64,000 bases of DNA. Source: Topomyia yanbarensis. Taxonomy: Eukaryota > Arthropoda > Insecta > Diptera > Culicidae. Location: the NCBI RefSeq assembly GCF_030247195.1, contig NC_080672.1, positions 15,252,001 through 15,316,000 on the forward strand. Reading direction: 5' to 3'. This document shows positions 1-11,075 of the stretch, piece after piece. Under the pieces are notes generated by a model, which ran no database searches, was not told where the DNA came from, and saw nothing but the letters and a program-made list of their open reading frames with translations. A program made the position numbers and the translations under genes. How positions within the stretch are numbered: position 1 is the stretch's first letter; each line of letters opens with the position of its first letter.

Positions 1-808
1 AGGATGGTTGTTCGATTTTAATTGTTTTAAGATCAACATTGCTTAGTTTCACTAAAAGTTCAATTACAGGTGATAAGAAAACACTCGTTCTTCCGTTTGA
101 CGCCAAAACATTCAGTCAAATTTGATATTTTATTGCGAATTACTGAGATCCGGAATTATTTTTGTATTGTTGAGGTTAGGTTGATTGTTTTAAATACGGA
201 AAATGTTTACCTAGAAATTGAATTTATCAATGAATAACCTCGACTGTCAATATTTGCACTCTTTAATCCAGTGATTTTCGCCCACTATCGTGTTTTTATC
301 GATATTTCAATCTCTGAAATTCAGTTTAGTATAAACTGAAACCGGAAGAACGAATTCTTAGTGATGTAACAAGAAATTTATCATCTAGATATTTTTTAGA
401 GATAGGAAACATATTTTCTTCATCAATATTACTTTTTATTAGATGAAATAACATTTAGTTATAATATTGATTGAGTTTATGAAATTCAAAATTTACTTTT
501 CGATGCGTTTTGACAGATGAAAATAAAAACATCATCACTGCACTTTCGTGCCATCTTGCGGTCTACATCCAGCTTTAGATTGCGAATCAATGTCACCCCA
601 GTTTACGGTAAGTAAAACTCTTGACAATGCATTCAGGACCAACGCAACAATGAACACAAACGGTATCACATTAATTGTTGACCCCTGACGCTTATAAAAT
701 ATTCATTTATGGTTGGACAGAGAATGGGCAAAAGTCAAAAACGAAAAAAGTAGTTTTTTTTAAACACCGTGTGTTAGATCTTCATAAAAATCAATCAGCT
801 TATGTAGA
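1..808. other. AT-rich stretch, nothing recognised
   Basis: No coding, RNA or element signature is visible. Both strands are stop-dense and no direct or inverted repeats stand out by eye. Confidence 0.5.
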
Positions 809-1476
809 ATGTTATTACAGTACGGGTCTCGCTCTAGCATATTGTATCACATTACTTTGACATGTGTGTACCGGGGGCAATATCCTTTTTTACTTAAACA
901 GACGGTGCAAATGTTGGTGACACACTACGATAAGCCATGCGTTAAAATAACTAAAGAAAATGTATCTACTACAACCTGCATCACCGAACAGCCTTCGACA
1001 TCTGCTCACACACCATGTACAGCCGGACAAACAATATTCCACGGTATTCCCAAGCCAGTAGTTAGCATACCTAGGGAAGAAATAAACACGAAAAAAGACG
1101 GCTACGCCAGAGTCACTCGAAAACACAAAAATCACTAAACATCTAACAGCGAAAATCAAAGCTCTAGCAACGACGACATGGACATAATTAGAAACGAGGT
1201 AAAGGTAGACGAAATAATCAACAAGCGACAGAGGAACATCTGACCATTGCATACAATCAAGAAAAAGGGTTGTGTACAAGATACGTCCGCAGTCACATTG
1301 AAAATGTATCATTTTTGGTGTGTCTTTCGCTTAGTGGCAGGATTGTCACATTCACTAATTTTCTTAAAGGATTTGTAGAAATCATTGGGGATTATTATTT
1401 TGAATATTTGCTTATATTACGATTCACTGGTAAAGGAACAGAATTAACAAGCACAAACTTAATACAAGTTAATTAA
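809..1476 (+). pseudogene. decayed coding remnant, unknown product
   Basis: I do not recognise this protein. An open stretch at 809-1138 reads as ordinary polar protein (for example QMLVTHYDKPCVKITKENVS) with a basic end. After a stop the neighbouring frame continues at 1139-1243 with an acidic, Ser/Asn-rich segment (SSSNDDMDIIRNEVKVDEII). A third frame, 1240-1476, reads LTIAYNQEKGLCTRYVRS and then a hydrophobic segment. Three coding-like stretches following one another in different frames suggest one gene broken by small indels. It lies upstream of other unknown coding fragments (2259-2762, 5619-6840) and may belong to the same decayed locus or transposon. Alternative: chance open frames in a region of moderate base composition. 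Confidence 0.3.
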
Positions 1477-1748
1477 AGGAATTTTCTAATTGAATTCTTT
1501 TTCCATTATATATTGGTCCTAATAAGGACGGTTTGCTAATCAGAATTTATCATCAGATTTTAGTTATATATAGTAAAGCATTTTCAATGCTAGAAATACC
1601 GCACAAAAAAACCTGAGTGTATTCTTTTGACGGAATAACACAATCTTTTCTACACCAGGGACATAATTGATTGGAGAATAACTACAGATTTTCAAAGAAT
1701 GAGGCGCAATTTAACAATATATCCGTTTTATTTGTTAAAATAAGAAGT

Positions 1749-2184
1749 AGGGTGGATGTACCAAGAGTCGCATACTTATTACATTAAACGAAAGCTTTCA
1801 ATCCCTACTTCATAGGAAAAATATAAATATGGTTTAATAACCAATTTATGTATTCAAAACCGCTTGTACTACTATAGGAACACATGTACCAATAGTGGTG
1901 CAATCGCTAATTTCGGTTCCCATTGTTGCAAATCCTGTTGTTGATTTCTTATGGGACTTGCAACTATAGGTACACTATATCAACTATAGGTGCAAGGGAG
2001 CTCAAAATTCAAAAAAATCTTCAATAGTTATTTGAGCAAATTTCAAGGATAACTGTTTTATTGTCGCATAATTTCAGTGCGATGAATCGGTCAAAAAATA
2101 TTTGTTGATGGTTGGTACCTTAGATAAGCGTATAACCCACTACTGCAACTATTGGCACACCTCAACTATAGGAGCACCCACCCC
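1749..2184. mobile_element. MITE-like element with GGGTGG termini
   Basis: The left end reads GGGTGGATGTACCAAGAGT. The right end, in reverse complement, reads GGGTGGGTGCTCCTATAGT, so the ends form an imperfect terminal inverted repeat. The interior repeats degenerate CAACTATAGG and CCAATAGTGG motifs (about 1887, 1965, 1980, 2140, 2162). There is no coding capacity. The target duplication is unclear. Family not assigned. Confidence 0.4.
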
Positions 2185-2258
2185 AATTAGCGGTGTTCTA
2201 TAGCATCGGATGAGAAATTATTATTCTGCGCCCCGAAAAATGTTCAAATTTAAAGGAC

Positions 2259-2753
2259 ATGTCAGTACAACACAAGACATTTCAACCAAATATGCACGAG
2301 CCTCTTTTTATGTTTCACGTAAACTGCACAGGTGGAATTGCACCCAAACCATTTGGACACCGAAGCACAAGTTGGAACAGTAAGAAGCAAATATTTCTCA
2401 GTGTAATCCATCCTCTAACAACGGGAGAAAATAGACCACCATTTTCCCATTCGCTACATACAAAACAAACAACCGGTCGGCGAAAAATCTACGCTTCTTT
2501 TTCTGGTACTTAAAATTTTCATTTGAAGAAAACTTCGATTATTTACCACCATTTCATGGAATCGTCACCGGTCACGACTGGGCCGAAATTAACGCGATTC
2601 TGCAAGAAGCGAATGATATGAACGTGACTTATTCTTGTATTATAACCGGTGTTTATAACGAACAACGTTATGGAATTTACGTTAAGATTATCAGAACCAG
2701 AGAAGCCGGATTCACGCTAGTTCCAAAAAAGAACACTATTTGTGTTTCTGAGC
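2259..2753 (+). pseudogene. unknown coding fragment, copy 1, truncated by an insertion
   Basis: Two frames are used in turn. 2259-2513 encodes a fragment beginning MSVQHKTFQPNMHEPLFMF. From about 2435 another frame stays open up to an insertion at 2754, reading FDYLPPFHGIVTGHDWAEIN, then YSCIITGVYNEQRYGIYVKI and KKNTICVSEQ. Beyond the fold-back element (2754-5540) the reading continues as STSAA and then a stop at 5560. The last part, from about 2640, matches the diverged segment at 6640-6840 (shared GTTTCTGAGCA and GCGTGATGTCCCGC blocks, same spacing), so this is one of two related copies. No known domain is recognised. It could be a transposon protein C-terminus or a host gene remnant. Confidence 0.4.
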
Positions 2754-2994
2754 AGTGCAGTAAAATTTGATTTCATTCAATCGAAACTGAATGAACGCAG
2801 TCAATCAGTCGTCTACGGTAGCATTCATATTCATTTAACGCATCAGATGCTGTTGATCTGAAGCTCGGTTCATGGCTCTTCACTCACCGTCGCTTTCAAA
2901 TGAGTCGCAATTCATAGTCAACCTCCTTCGTTTGATCCTCTCAAATGAATAGATCTGCTTTCAATTTACCCAGTGAGCACCAGTCAAATGAGAT

Positions 2995-3290
2995 CCAGGT
3001 AAGCCTAAGACAAGAAGAGACAACTGGCTTCGTGTTTTTAGTTATCTTGCCTTTCTTGTGCCAGATGACAGATGAGTGTATGCAGCTCGATGGCAGTGCA
3101 GCCAATTTCTTTGTCATATTTAGATATGTTGCTATAATACACATAATAATGACCGTTTTATTAACACACATTTCGCCAACATTTATCTGGTACTAATCAA
3201 TCCAACATTTTTATCACATACTTCTTGTTTCTAGCAAATTTGGCCAGCATAACAGCCTATTCATCAGAATCAAATTTGCAACAAAAATAT
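2995..3290 (+). repeat. left long inverted arm of the fold-back element
   Basis: This arm pairs with about 4648-4935 in reverse complement. Shared blocks include GCCAATTTCTTTGTCATATT, the CGGTCATTATTATGTG complement, and the segment with GCTGGCCAAATTTGCTAGAA. Small indels separate the arms, so they are old or not gene-converted. Confidence 0.65.
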
Positions 3291-4026
3291 AATAGAAATG
3301 AACGTACTACCAAATACGTTTTTCATTGCAACCAGTTCCAACAAGCTGTTATTACTAGATTCATTATATTTTGTCTGAAATCTGCGAATTTAAGAAATTT
3401 TGAAAAATAATTATGCAATATGCTATAATTATTGTACGAATCAAAATCTAAAATCAAATATGTAATTCAGCAATTTTCTTTGCACCTCTACCAATATTTT
3501 CCTGTTCCGATGACATGGTGAAGGGGTAAAACACTTCCACACTGGTTCTATAGGAACACATTACGAGCACAGTCTACAGACACGAGAATAGTCGATGTTC
3601 TCTATCAGAAAAAATTCGATAAGATTTTGCTCGACATGAATGCTATAAACAAGTCATATCGATGGTGGGTTTATTGAAGTAACCAAAAGTCGCCATATTG
3701 GATCGATTACAAAATGTCCTCAATCATCAGTTTACGTCAACTACTGACCAGGACTACTTGTACTTGCAAAAGCGATGTAGACATATATTGATTATGGTTT
3801 CGCTTTAGTGGTTACCGAAAAACCGCCATCTTTGTTTTCATGATGGTCTAAATTCATAAATTCCGGTGTTTTATGACTATTTTAAATGATACCCATATTG
3901 ATAGTTGTTTTCACTGTTTCTTGGTAACCAGAGGCCGTCATCTTGGATTTCAAATAGGCCTCACCTCTTTTTAAATGGTATCCATGTTGCCCTCATCTCT
4001 GATTTTAAAATGACTTTAACCATCGA

Positions 4027-4491
4027 GCTTGAACTTGAGCTTGACTTTATACGACCACCCCTGGCTGCCACTCCGTTATCGATCTGGACTAGCTGAAGTT
4101 GCACAGGGAATCAGAAGGTAATTATGCTTGGGATTAGGAAAACATCTTTCAATGTGCAACTCTTGGTAATCCTAAAGTGTTTTTTATTGATCAAAACCGG
4201 CATCGGCCAGGCTCGAAAGTAGATCGCAGAAGGAACGTTCGTCCGGCCTACAGCAAGTGCTTTTGCTAGAGGCCGTATATACTACTGCGTACTCCACAAG
4301 TATCACGGGAGGAGGACATTTGTTAGTAACTAGATATCGACCCATCAACTCATGGACCGGAAACCAACGGCCTTACATCCCCTCCGAAGGAAGAATTTTC
4401 AGAAAAATCTCTACGATCTCGGCTGGGATTGAACCCAGACCAACTGGGATGGGTGGCTGTCACGCTTACCACTCAACCAACTGCGCCTTCG
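4027..4491 (-). mobile_element. tRNA-derived SINE with 23-bp target duplication
   Basis: On the minus strand the 5' end (about 4490 down to 4421) looks like a tRNA: an A box in TGGTTGAGTGGTAAG and a B box GGGTTCAATCCC. The body continues to a 3' end with a short CAAGCT/CAAGTT repeat tail near 4027-4045. A perfect 23-bp direct repeat flanks it (4004-4026 and 4492-4514), as expected for LINE-mediated insertion. It sits in the central, non-palindromic part of the fold-back element and therefore postdates it. The family name is not assigned. Confidence 0.75.
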
Positions 4492-5618
4492 TTTAAAATG
4501 ACTTTAACCATCGATTTCCGTTATCTATCATCTTGGACCTTTAACGAGTTCGACCTTTTACTCTTAAGACAAGACAAGGCAACTAGTAATACGATTTCTG
4601 TATATTTCTGTATTTTGATAGTACGGCCATCTCTATATAAATTTTAGTGGCAAATTTGATTCTGATAAATAGGCTGTTATGCTGGCCAAATTTGCTAGAA
4701 ACATGTAGTATGTGATAAAAATGTTGGATTGATTAGTTCCATTTTGGAAAATTAAGAGTTAATAAAACGGTCATTATTATGTGCTATAATAAGCAATATA
4801 TCTAAATATGACAAAGAAATTGGCTGCACTGCCAACCTCGCTAGCTGCATACAGTCATCTGTCAACAATCATTCAGCAGGATAAAAGAAAGGTGAGAAAC
4901 TAAAAATACAGAGACAACTGCTCCAAGATTAGGAGAAAGAAAGGGTCGGTACATTTGTCATTTTTCAGTGAATTTGTTTAAACTTGTAAAATTAAGCATG
5001 CCCACCGGGCCGCTGGTAGTAAACATAATCATCCGGACGAGCATCCCGGTTCTTTGGCGCACGGTGAAAAGAGAGAAAAGGCCGGGTTTTACATTTTTAT
5101 AAAAAATAATTATTACCAAATCAAAACAATACTCGAAAAAATGACAACCTCACTCATACAGAGAAAAAATGTTCCTACCTGTATCCGTCTTGAGTTGTCT
5201 CGTCTTATCATAGCCTTTACCCTATATGTATTTATTATCTTGGTCGGAGTTATTTTCATCTCTGAGTGTTCATTCATATTCATTTGTGAGTGGTTCATTG
5301 GAATGGTTCACTTCCATTAACTGAGACCATGCTAATGTGAGGTAGGTTTTCAATAGAAACTAAACAGGCAAAAACGTCAAATGACCAGAACCTGTTATTC
5401 AATTGACAGTGAACTCTGAGCGACTCAAACGAAGACGGCAGCAGAACTCAACTGATATAGTGGTGGTATGCTTACAGTGAAAGGCTCGCAGTTTCAATTG
5501 AAACGAATATTTTCGTTTGAAATTGATATTTTACCGCACTGTTTCTGAGCAATCCACTAGTGCAGCGTGATGTCCCGCAAGTAGAGTAATGACATACCAT
5601 AGAACATCTAGTTTTTGA

Positions 5619-5882
5619 TTGTCAAATGTAGTTGCTGAATATATTGATATTTTTATCATACCGAAATTTTATGACAAAAAAAATATACTAAATTATAGTT
5701 ATTTGAATGAAGAATTCTGTCGAAAAGAATTTTATAAATTTGAAGAAATGGTATTCATCGCTCATTTCAATTCACCACAAGAGGCTGCAGATTTGTTGTT
5801 CGGAGACGATGTTTTGCGTGCAGTGCTCGACACGAAAACTGGATGTTCCTTTGCCATTCCATTATCCCACCAAAACAAATAA
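5619..5882 (+). pseudogene. unknown coding fragment upstream of the Ulp1-like segment
   Basis: This is an open stretch of about 87 codons rich in aromatic and acidic residues (FCRKEFYKFEEMVFIAHFNS, then QEAADLLFGDD). No family is recognised. It follows the end of copy 1 by about 60 bp and precedes the Ulp1-like segment at 6053 by 170 bp, in the same orientation, so it may be the N-terminal part of the same protein. The first ATG is not supported by any signal. It may be pseudogenic like its neighbours. Confidence 0.3.
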
Positions 5883-6052
5883 TCAAACTGCGATGTATTT
5901 TTGAACAAATTTGACAGAACCTTCCCTTAAAAGCAGGTGGAGTAATATATTTTCATTAATTTACGACAGGTTGAGTTCTTGTAAATATATTGCGTTATGT
6001 GAAAATATGCAAAGATGAGGAAGAAAACGAAAAGTGACCAAACGAACCGACA

Positions 6053-6577
6053 TTGATGCTAAAATTGAAAAGTATTGAAGTTTTGGACGAAGTATTCTAT
6101 ATTCCCATTATGACGGATTTGCCCAATGATGTACTGAAAAGCGTTTCTCAACCTGATAAATCCGGCAAGCTTTGGAATGGGTATTATCCAAGTACACAGT
6201 ACTATACGGGTCAAACGCAATCACTGAAGGAGGCACTAGAATTCTTCATTATTAAAGGGGCACCGTCCAAAGCGCAGATGCAAGAGCTAATGTGTTTAAC
6301 TACAGGAGAAATGTTAACAAACTTCGCGGTTGAAACACTTGCTCTGTTAATGATAGATGGACGGAAAGACGTGAACCTGATAATTTTTTTCTACTTTCCG
6401 AACATTGTTGGAAACAGGTAACATCTACGAATCAGATGCTTTATCCATGATCGAGAACATTCTTCGATGGAATAGGATTCTCATATGGATTGTTCCTGCG
6501 CTTACGGGTGGCCACTTTTGTTTATTAGTTGGAAACTTGCAAAATAAGTGTACATTATTTCAACTTACTAAAGTCTA
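6053..6577 (+). pseudogene. Ulp1/C48-like cysteine protease remnant
   Basis: The frame is open from 6053 to 6418. A stop (TAA) at 6419-6421 is followed by further coding-like sequence one base out of phase to 6577. Residues around LTTGEMLTNFAVETLALLM resemble the start of C48/Ulp1 catalytic domains (a Leu-x-x-Gly-Glu-x-Leu-x(2)-x(2)-Val-Glu pattern). After the break, IWIVPALTGGHFCLLVGNLQ resembles the block around the catalytic His (Ile-x-Pro, then Gly-His-aromatic, then a hydrophobic strand). The usual Asp after this strand and a convincing Asp-Cys-Gly block are not seen. Known biology: Ulp1 domains occur in host deSUMOylases and inside several DNA transposon proteins. Here decay and surrounding repeats favour a transposon or pseudogene origin. 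The homology call is from motif reading only. Confidence 0.35.
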
Positions 6578-6639
6578 ACTCGAGAATGCTATGCACCACA
6601 AGGCTCCATCATATCGATGCATGTGGTGAAGAAAACTGG

Positions 6640-6840
6640 CATGTATCAAATTAGTACGTGGAAAATTTACAATAAAATTATTCTGCAACAGAAGGATGCT
6701 AAATTAGCTATTGGAGAGGGAGTTTCGATCAGAATCTGTCACAGGACTAAGCCAGCGCCGGATTAACGACGCTAACTCCAAAAATTACGCCACTATTAGT
6801 TTCTGAGCAAACCGCTAGTCCTGCGTGATGTCCCGCTAGA
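6640..6840 (+). pseudogene. unknown C-terminal segment, copy 2
   Basis: The reading KLAIGEGVSIRICHRTKPAP, then a frame change, then ITPLLVSEQTASPA and a stop, parallels copy 1 (YGIYVKIIRTREAGF, KKNTICVSEQ, STSAA stop). The nucleotide similarity runs past the stop (GCGTGATGTCCCGC at 5556-5569 and 6824-6837), which implies a duplicated genomic segment and not merely a shared motif. It follows the Ulp1-like segment directly, suggesting that this domain is the C-terminus of the Ulp1-like protein. Function unknown. Confidence 0.35.
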
Positions 6841-6974
6841 AAAGAAGCTCTGATTTAGCTGATGCTAATTACACTAGTTTACAAGAAAAATAAAGCTTCA
6901 AGAAAAAGTATTTTTTTAGACTAATTTTGGGTCGCTGAACACGAATACAATATTCAATTTTTTATTCAAAGAAG

Positions 6975-7735
6975 TGATTTTGTGATTTTCTCAAAAAACT
7001 CGTTTTTGAGCACTTTTTGTAGTTTTTAGTCAATATTTCGTGCCAAAATCATCCAATTAATATAGTCAATATGCAGGTTGAAAGGTGCCGAGATGCCCTT
7101 TCCAAAAACATATATGTGTCGATCGTTGATGCTATGGCACATTGAGCGAAATGGAAATCTTATGATTTTAGCAGTCCCTGCCCTGGTGCGTCATCAAATA
7201 TTCGAGTCCCTATTGGGACTCAGAGGGATTGTAGCACTAGCCACGTTATGTTCTGTGAACTGAGAATCGGCTGCGAAGCCTGTTGAAGCAGAAGGCGAAA
7301 ATTTCTTTAATTTATTAAATATGTACTCACCACAGACAAAACAAAACTTTTCCAGCGAATATTTCCACATTTTAAAAAGAGCACTTAGTGGTACAATGAA
7401 ATATCCAAAACCATTCAAATGCCGCAGGATGGATGGATGCAAGCTCGAGAAGACAGTAGCCAACACAAACAATAGCTATCCAGTATAGAAGATTATTTCA
7501 GCCAAAAATAAAAAGTTACAGTTTTCATTCAATGCTTCATACCAAAAGGTCGAACATTAGACTTTATTTTACTTTGGTCGATTTTAATCATAATAAATGT
7601 ACATTTGATCTACACATATTGTACATTTTCGGAAAGGGCATACCAATACCTTTCGAACTGTTTCGATCGGATCCTATTTGAACGAGGTATTGACAAATAA
7701 CTGAAATAGTGCCCAAAACACCTTTTTAGAAGAAA
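6975..7735. repeat. imperfect inverted repeat, MITE-like
   Basis: The arms 6975-7110 and about 7610-7735 are inverted copies; GAAAGGTGCCGAGATGCCC on the left corresponds to GAAAGGTATTGGTATGCCC on the right in reverse complement. Open frames across it are not coding-like. Exact termini and target duplication are not resolved. It abuts the long modular repeat that begins at about 7754. Confidence 0.45.
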
Positions 7736-8583
7736 TCTTGAAAATGCTTCTTTAAAAAACCTGTTTTAATCCACCTAGAGGTGCAATTGTGCCTTTCTCA
7801 TTTCTTCAAACTATGATTTAATAGCTGGTTCGTACAATATAACATTATGGAAATGTCTTTCATTCTTATTACACTTGGTAAGTATATATAAGAGCACCTT
7901 TTTGCATTCATCGCGGTATCGGTTTGAATCGGAGTTTTCTATGTGATCGACCTCCACAACCCGTAACTCCGGTACTGGAAGTCGGATGGAGATGGAATTT
8001 AATATCAGTTTCTGGGGACGCAACACCTTTCATTTGAGACTAAGTTGATCAAATCGGTCTAGCCATTTTCGAGAAACCAATATAACCGTTATTCTGAATT
8101 TGGATGCTTCCGGATCCGTCGATGTTGGCCAGTGTGGCCAAAGAGACTTTGAATGACTGTTGGTGACCTAGATCTACAAATTCAACAGTTGTGTTTACAT
8201 TTTGGAAAAAAATTCACCTTTTTACATTCATCGCAGAATTCGTTAGAATCGGGATTTGCTGCGTGATCGTACGTATCACCCTGTAATTCAGAAACCAGAA
8301 CTCGGATCCACACAAAATTCAACAGCAGCTGATGGACCTTTCATTTAAAATCAAGTTTGTCAAAATCGGTTCAGAAAACTCCGAGAAACCGATGTGGACA
8401 AATCAACAAATTTTGTTTTGTAACCATACTCTCCAACTCGTAATCCGGAACAAGATGTCGGTTGAAAATGAAATTCAATAGCAACCTATGGGAATATTAT
8501 ACCTTTCATTTGAATCTTAGTTTGTAAAAATCCGTTCAGCCATTTCCGAGAAACCGATGTGGACATTTTGTTAACAAATCTGC

Positions 8584-8637
8584 ACATACACACATACATA
8601 CATACATACATACATACATACATACATACATACACAC
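8584..8637 (+). repeat. CATA/CA microsatellite
   Basis: A run of CATA units with flanking CA units inside the long repeat. Copy B has a longer mixed CA/CATA tract at the same position (about 44299-44367), so the tract is part of the family and length-variable. Confidence 0.85.
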
Positions 8638-9359
8638 AGATATTTTGCGATCTCGGCAAACTGAGTCGAATGTTATATGAGACTCGGCCCTCCGGGCCTC
8701 GGTTAGAAAGTCGGTTTTTGGAGCAATTGCATAACCTTTCTATATGAGAAAGGCAAAAGAATAATATTTAATTAGCTTAATCAGCAGCTTAATCTTCATG
8801 TGATTATATTTTGAAATGTTGGTGGAATGGGTTTGAAAGTGGAGGGAATGGGGGGTTAGTAGAGTGGGAGTGGAGGATGCGTCAGAAATCTTTCATCTTA
8901 TTTTGGTATACGGGGTGGATGAAGGAAATGCGGGCGTGAGGGTGGTCCAAGGTGAGGGGAGTGATGAAGGAGGGAGGTGTAAGGGCAAGACGGGGGGGGG
9001 GCGGCGATGCAATACTCAACTGCATATTTTGCCTTCCATTTGAGACTTGGTTTGAGAAAATCGGTTCAGTCATCACCGAAGAACCGATTCAGTGGCGTAG
9101 CCAAGGGGGGGTTTTGGGGGTTAAAACCCCCTCCAAACCAAAATATTTGAATTGAAGAAAAAAAGTTTGATGCTGACTAGTTTATTAAATATTCAAATAA
9201 TAATTTTGCAAGTTTTTTATCTATTCATTACATTGAGAACATAATGTTTTGAACGTTATGGGGACTTTTGGAAAATTGTGAGAATGGGATCTTGTAACTA
9301 ATATTTTAGTGAGGATCCTATAGTTGATAAATCATGTAAATATCAAGCAAAATAGTTCA

Positions 9360-10160
9360 ATGAAAACGCCTACATATAAACTGATGAAAAATGACGTTGT
9401 ACGCTTGTCTACAACAGGTCAGAATCAGTTTTATGTGCATTAGATTTTTTGGGGTTATCACTTATATAAAGTGCCACTAGCTAAGATCGGTAATAAAAAA
9501 ATTAAAAATTTTCACGTTTTTCGCTATTTATGATGTACATTTGGGTATCGTAGTTGAATGGCGCCAAGATTACATAATTTGGAAACCATCAGCTTTTGGA
9601 AGGTTAGTATTTAGCAGAATAATTTTGTTGATTAATTTTTCCAGTATCGAACTGGAAACGACATTCAATTCGATACCCACATGTACATCATAAATAGCGA
9701 AAAACGTGAAAAAATTTCAATTTTTTTTATTACCGATCTTAGCTAGTGACACTTTATATAAGTGATAACCCAAAAAAATCAAATGCACATAAAAACCGAT
9801 TCTGACCTGTTATCACTGAGAACTGACATACAAGTAAATTTTACAACTTGTGTAAGAAATAAAACTGTCGCTTTGAAATGACAACAGCAAGTAGAAACTT
9901 GCCACTGGCCGGTGCTTCGATCGGCCAGCAATCGCTATACAGGACTTGTGTGCAAACTTGGATACAATGGTGACTCACGCATGCGAACCTGTATACGATG
10001 GTGATTTTCAATGTATTTTCATTTAAATCTTTACAGAGGTTATTTCGGGAAAATTTGTTCTAGCTTATATGTCTGTTCTCTGTGCTGTTATAGACAAGCG
10101 TAAAACGCCATTTTTCATCAGTTTCTATGTAGGTATTTCATTGAACTATTTTGCATTACT
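9360..10160. repeat. palindromic fold-back repeat, arms about 250 bp
   Basis: The left arm 9360-9575 is inverted relative to 9650-9810 plus 10085-10160. Shared blocks include CGTTTTTCGCTATTTATGAT, ACCGATCTTAGCTAG and CTACATAGAAACTGATGAA. The loop is near 9580-9650. The right arm is split by a 271-bp MITE, and joining its halves restores the palindrome exactly. Confidence 0.7.
9814..10084. mobile_element. 271-bp MITE with CACTGAGAACTGACATA ends
   Basis: The left end is CACTGAGAACTGACATACAAG. The right end in reverse complement is CACAGAGAACAGACATATAAG. The flanking direct repeat is CTGTTAT (9807-9813 and 10085-10091). The opposite palindrome arm (about 9400-9425) provides the empty site. It is non-coding. 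The superfamily is uncertain; the 7-8 bp duplication allows hAT, P or related classes. Confidence 0.7.
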
Positions 10161-10355
10161 AATTCCAATCAAATTTAATTCGAGACTTGGTGTCTTCAGC
10201 AAAGTTTTCATGAATGTTATTGCAAATAGCTTGGTTGAAGATATGAATGCAACCCGTATTTGTGCATTATAGGCCATATTGCAGTACGAATTCCCTTACT
10301 CACGGTTATACGCGGCAACAAAGAATTTGGGAGAACACCTTGTAGATGACGTTTA

Positions 10356-10590
10356 CTATCCTAGTATGCAAAAGTGACTTCAACGCCAAATTTATTTTTT
10401 TTTTGTATTTTTAAGTTCACTACGAAAATTCGCATCTTTCAGTGCAAACGACTTCAAATAAAAACAAAAATAACCTGTTGAAATGCGAAGTGGCGAAAGC
10501 ATGCTTTTACCCGCACCGTGCATGATTTGAAAATTGATTTCCTGAAAAATATACTCGATGGCATTTACGTCACCTTTGCATACAAGGGCA
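10356..10590. repeat. small inverted-repeat element
   Basis: The left end CCTAGTATGCAAAAGTGAC and the right end in reverse complement CCTTGTATGCAAAGGTGAC form terminal inverted repeats. Non-coding interior. No clean target duplication was found. Confidence 0.4.
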
Positions 10591-10693
10591 GTTCAGTAAT
10601 GTGATTAATCAGTAATTAGTTGCAAAAATCCCGCTTAACGCCACTTTATAGATGATTTTATAGATTTTCAAAAGCCCCCAGTGGAGTGCTCTA

Positions 10694-11075
10694 CACAGAT
10701 AAAAATATTTTGTACTTTTAAGTTTATTTTCATGCACATGTTTGAAGCATGAATATAAATGTAAAATTAAGTTCCACCACAAATACACACGACTTGTCGT
10801 GCTTTCTTCAACGAATTTTATTATAATTTTACACGTGGATTGATAATTACAGTTTCTTTAAACGGAAAACCAATGCAATTCAATGTATTTTTACTCGAAT
10901 ATTATTGTAAAATGAATTACATGTAATATTACACGAATGAAAGTGTAAAATTGTATGCTGTTAGATGCTCCAATTGATTTTAACATAATTTTAAGTCAAA
11001 TTTTGGATTCAATCGTTGTGTGTTTACATTCGTATTGATTTACATGTCGGTTAAATTTCATTATTTTTTGGTGTG
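10694..11075. mobile_element. TA-flanked MITE, copy 1
   Basis: The ends CACAGATAAAAATATTTTG and, in reverse complement, CACACCAAAAAATAATG are flanked by TA on both sides (10692-10693, 11076-11077). The interior repeats GTGTAAAATT-type motifs. Two further elements of the same build lie at 34415-34706 and 35425-37858. The TA target and A-rich subterminal sequence suggest a Tc1/mariner- or pogo-mobilised MITE. Confidence 0.5.

Larger units (their letters stand above)
2754..5540. mobile_element. fold-back, Mutator-like non-autonomous DNA element
   Basis: The element starts AGTGCAGTAAAAT and ends ATTTTACCGCACT, a 13-bp terminal inverted repeat with one mismatch. It is flanked by a direct repeat GTTTCTGAGC (2744-2753 and 5541-5550; up to 12 bp if neighbouring bases count). 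Internally, long inverted arms run about 2995-3290 and 4648-4935, sharing for example the AATAATGACCGTTTTATTAA block in opposite orientations. Long arms with a 9-12 bp target duplication fit Mutator-like or fold-back elements. No transposase is visible. It interrupts the coding fragment ending at 2753, and the related copy near 6800 shows the empty site. The class assignment is inference from structure. Confidence 0.65.

Noticed and set aside
890..1312. 140-codon minus-strand frame
   Set aside because: Overlaps the plus-strand coding-like remnant; composition (Cys, Tyr, Val-rich) is typical of an antisense shadow.
4421..4490. A tRNA gene on the minus strand
   Set aside because: A and B boxes are present, but no complete cloverleaf could be drawn, and the segment is the head of a SINE bounded by a 23-bp target duplication.
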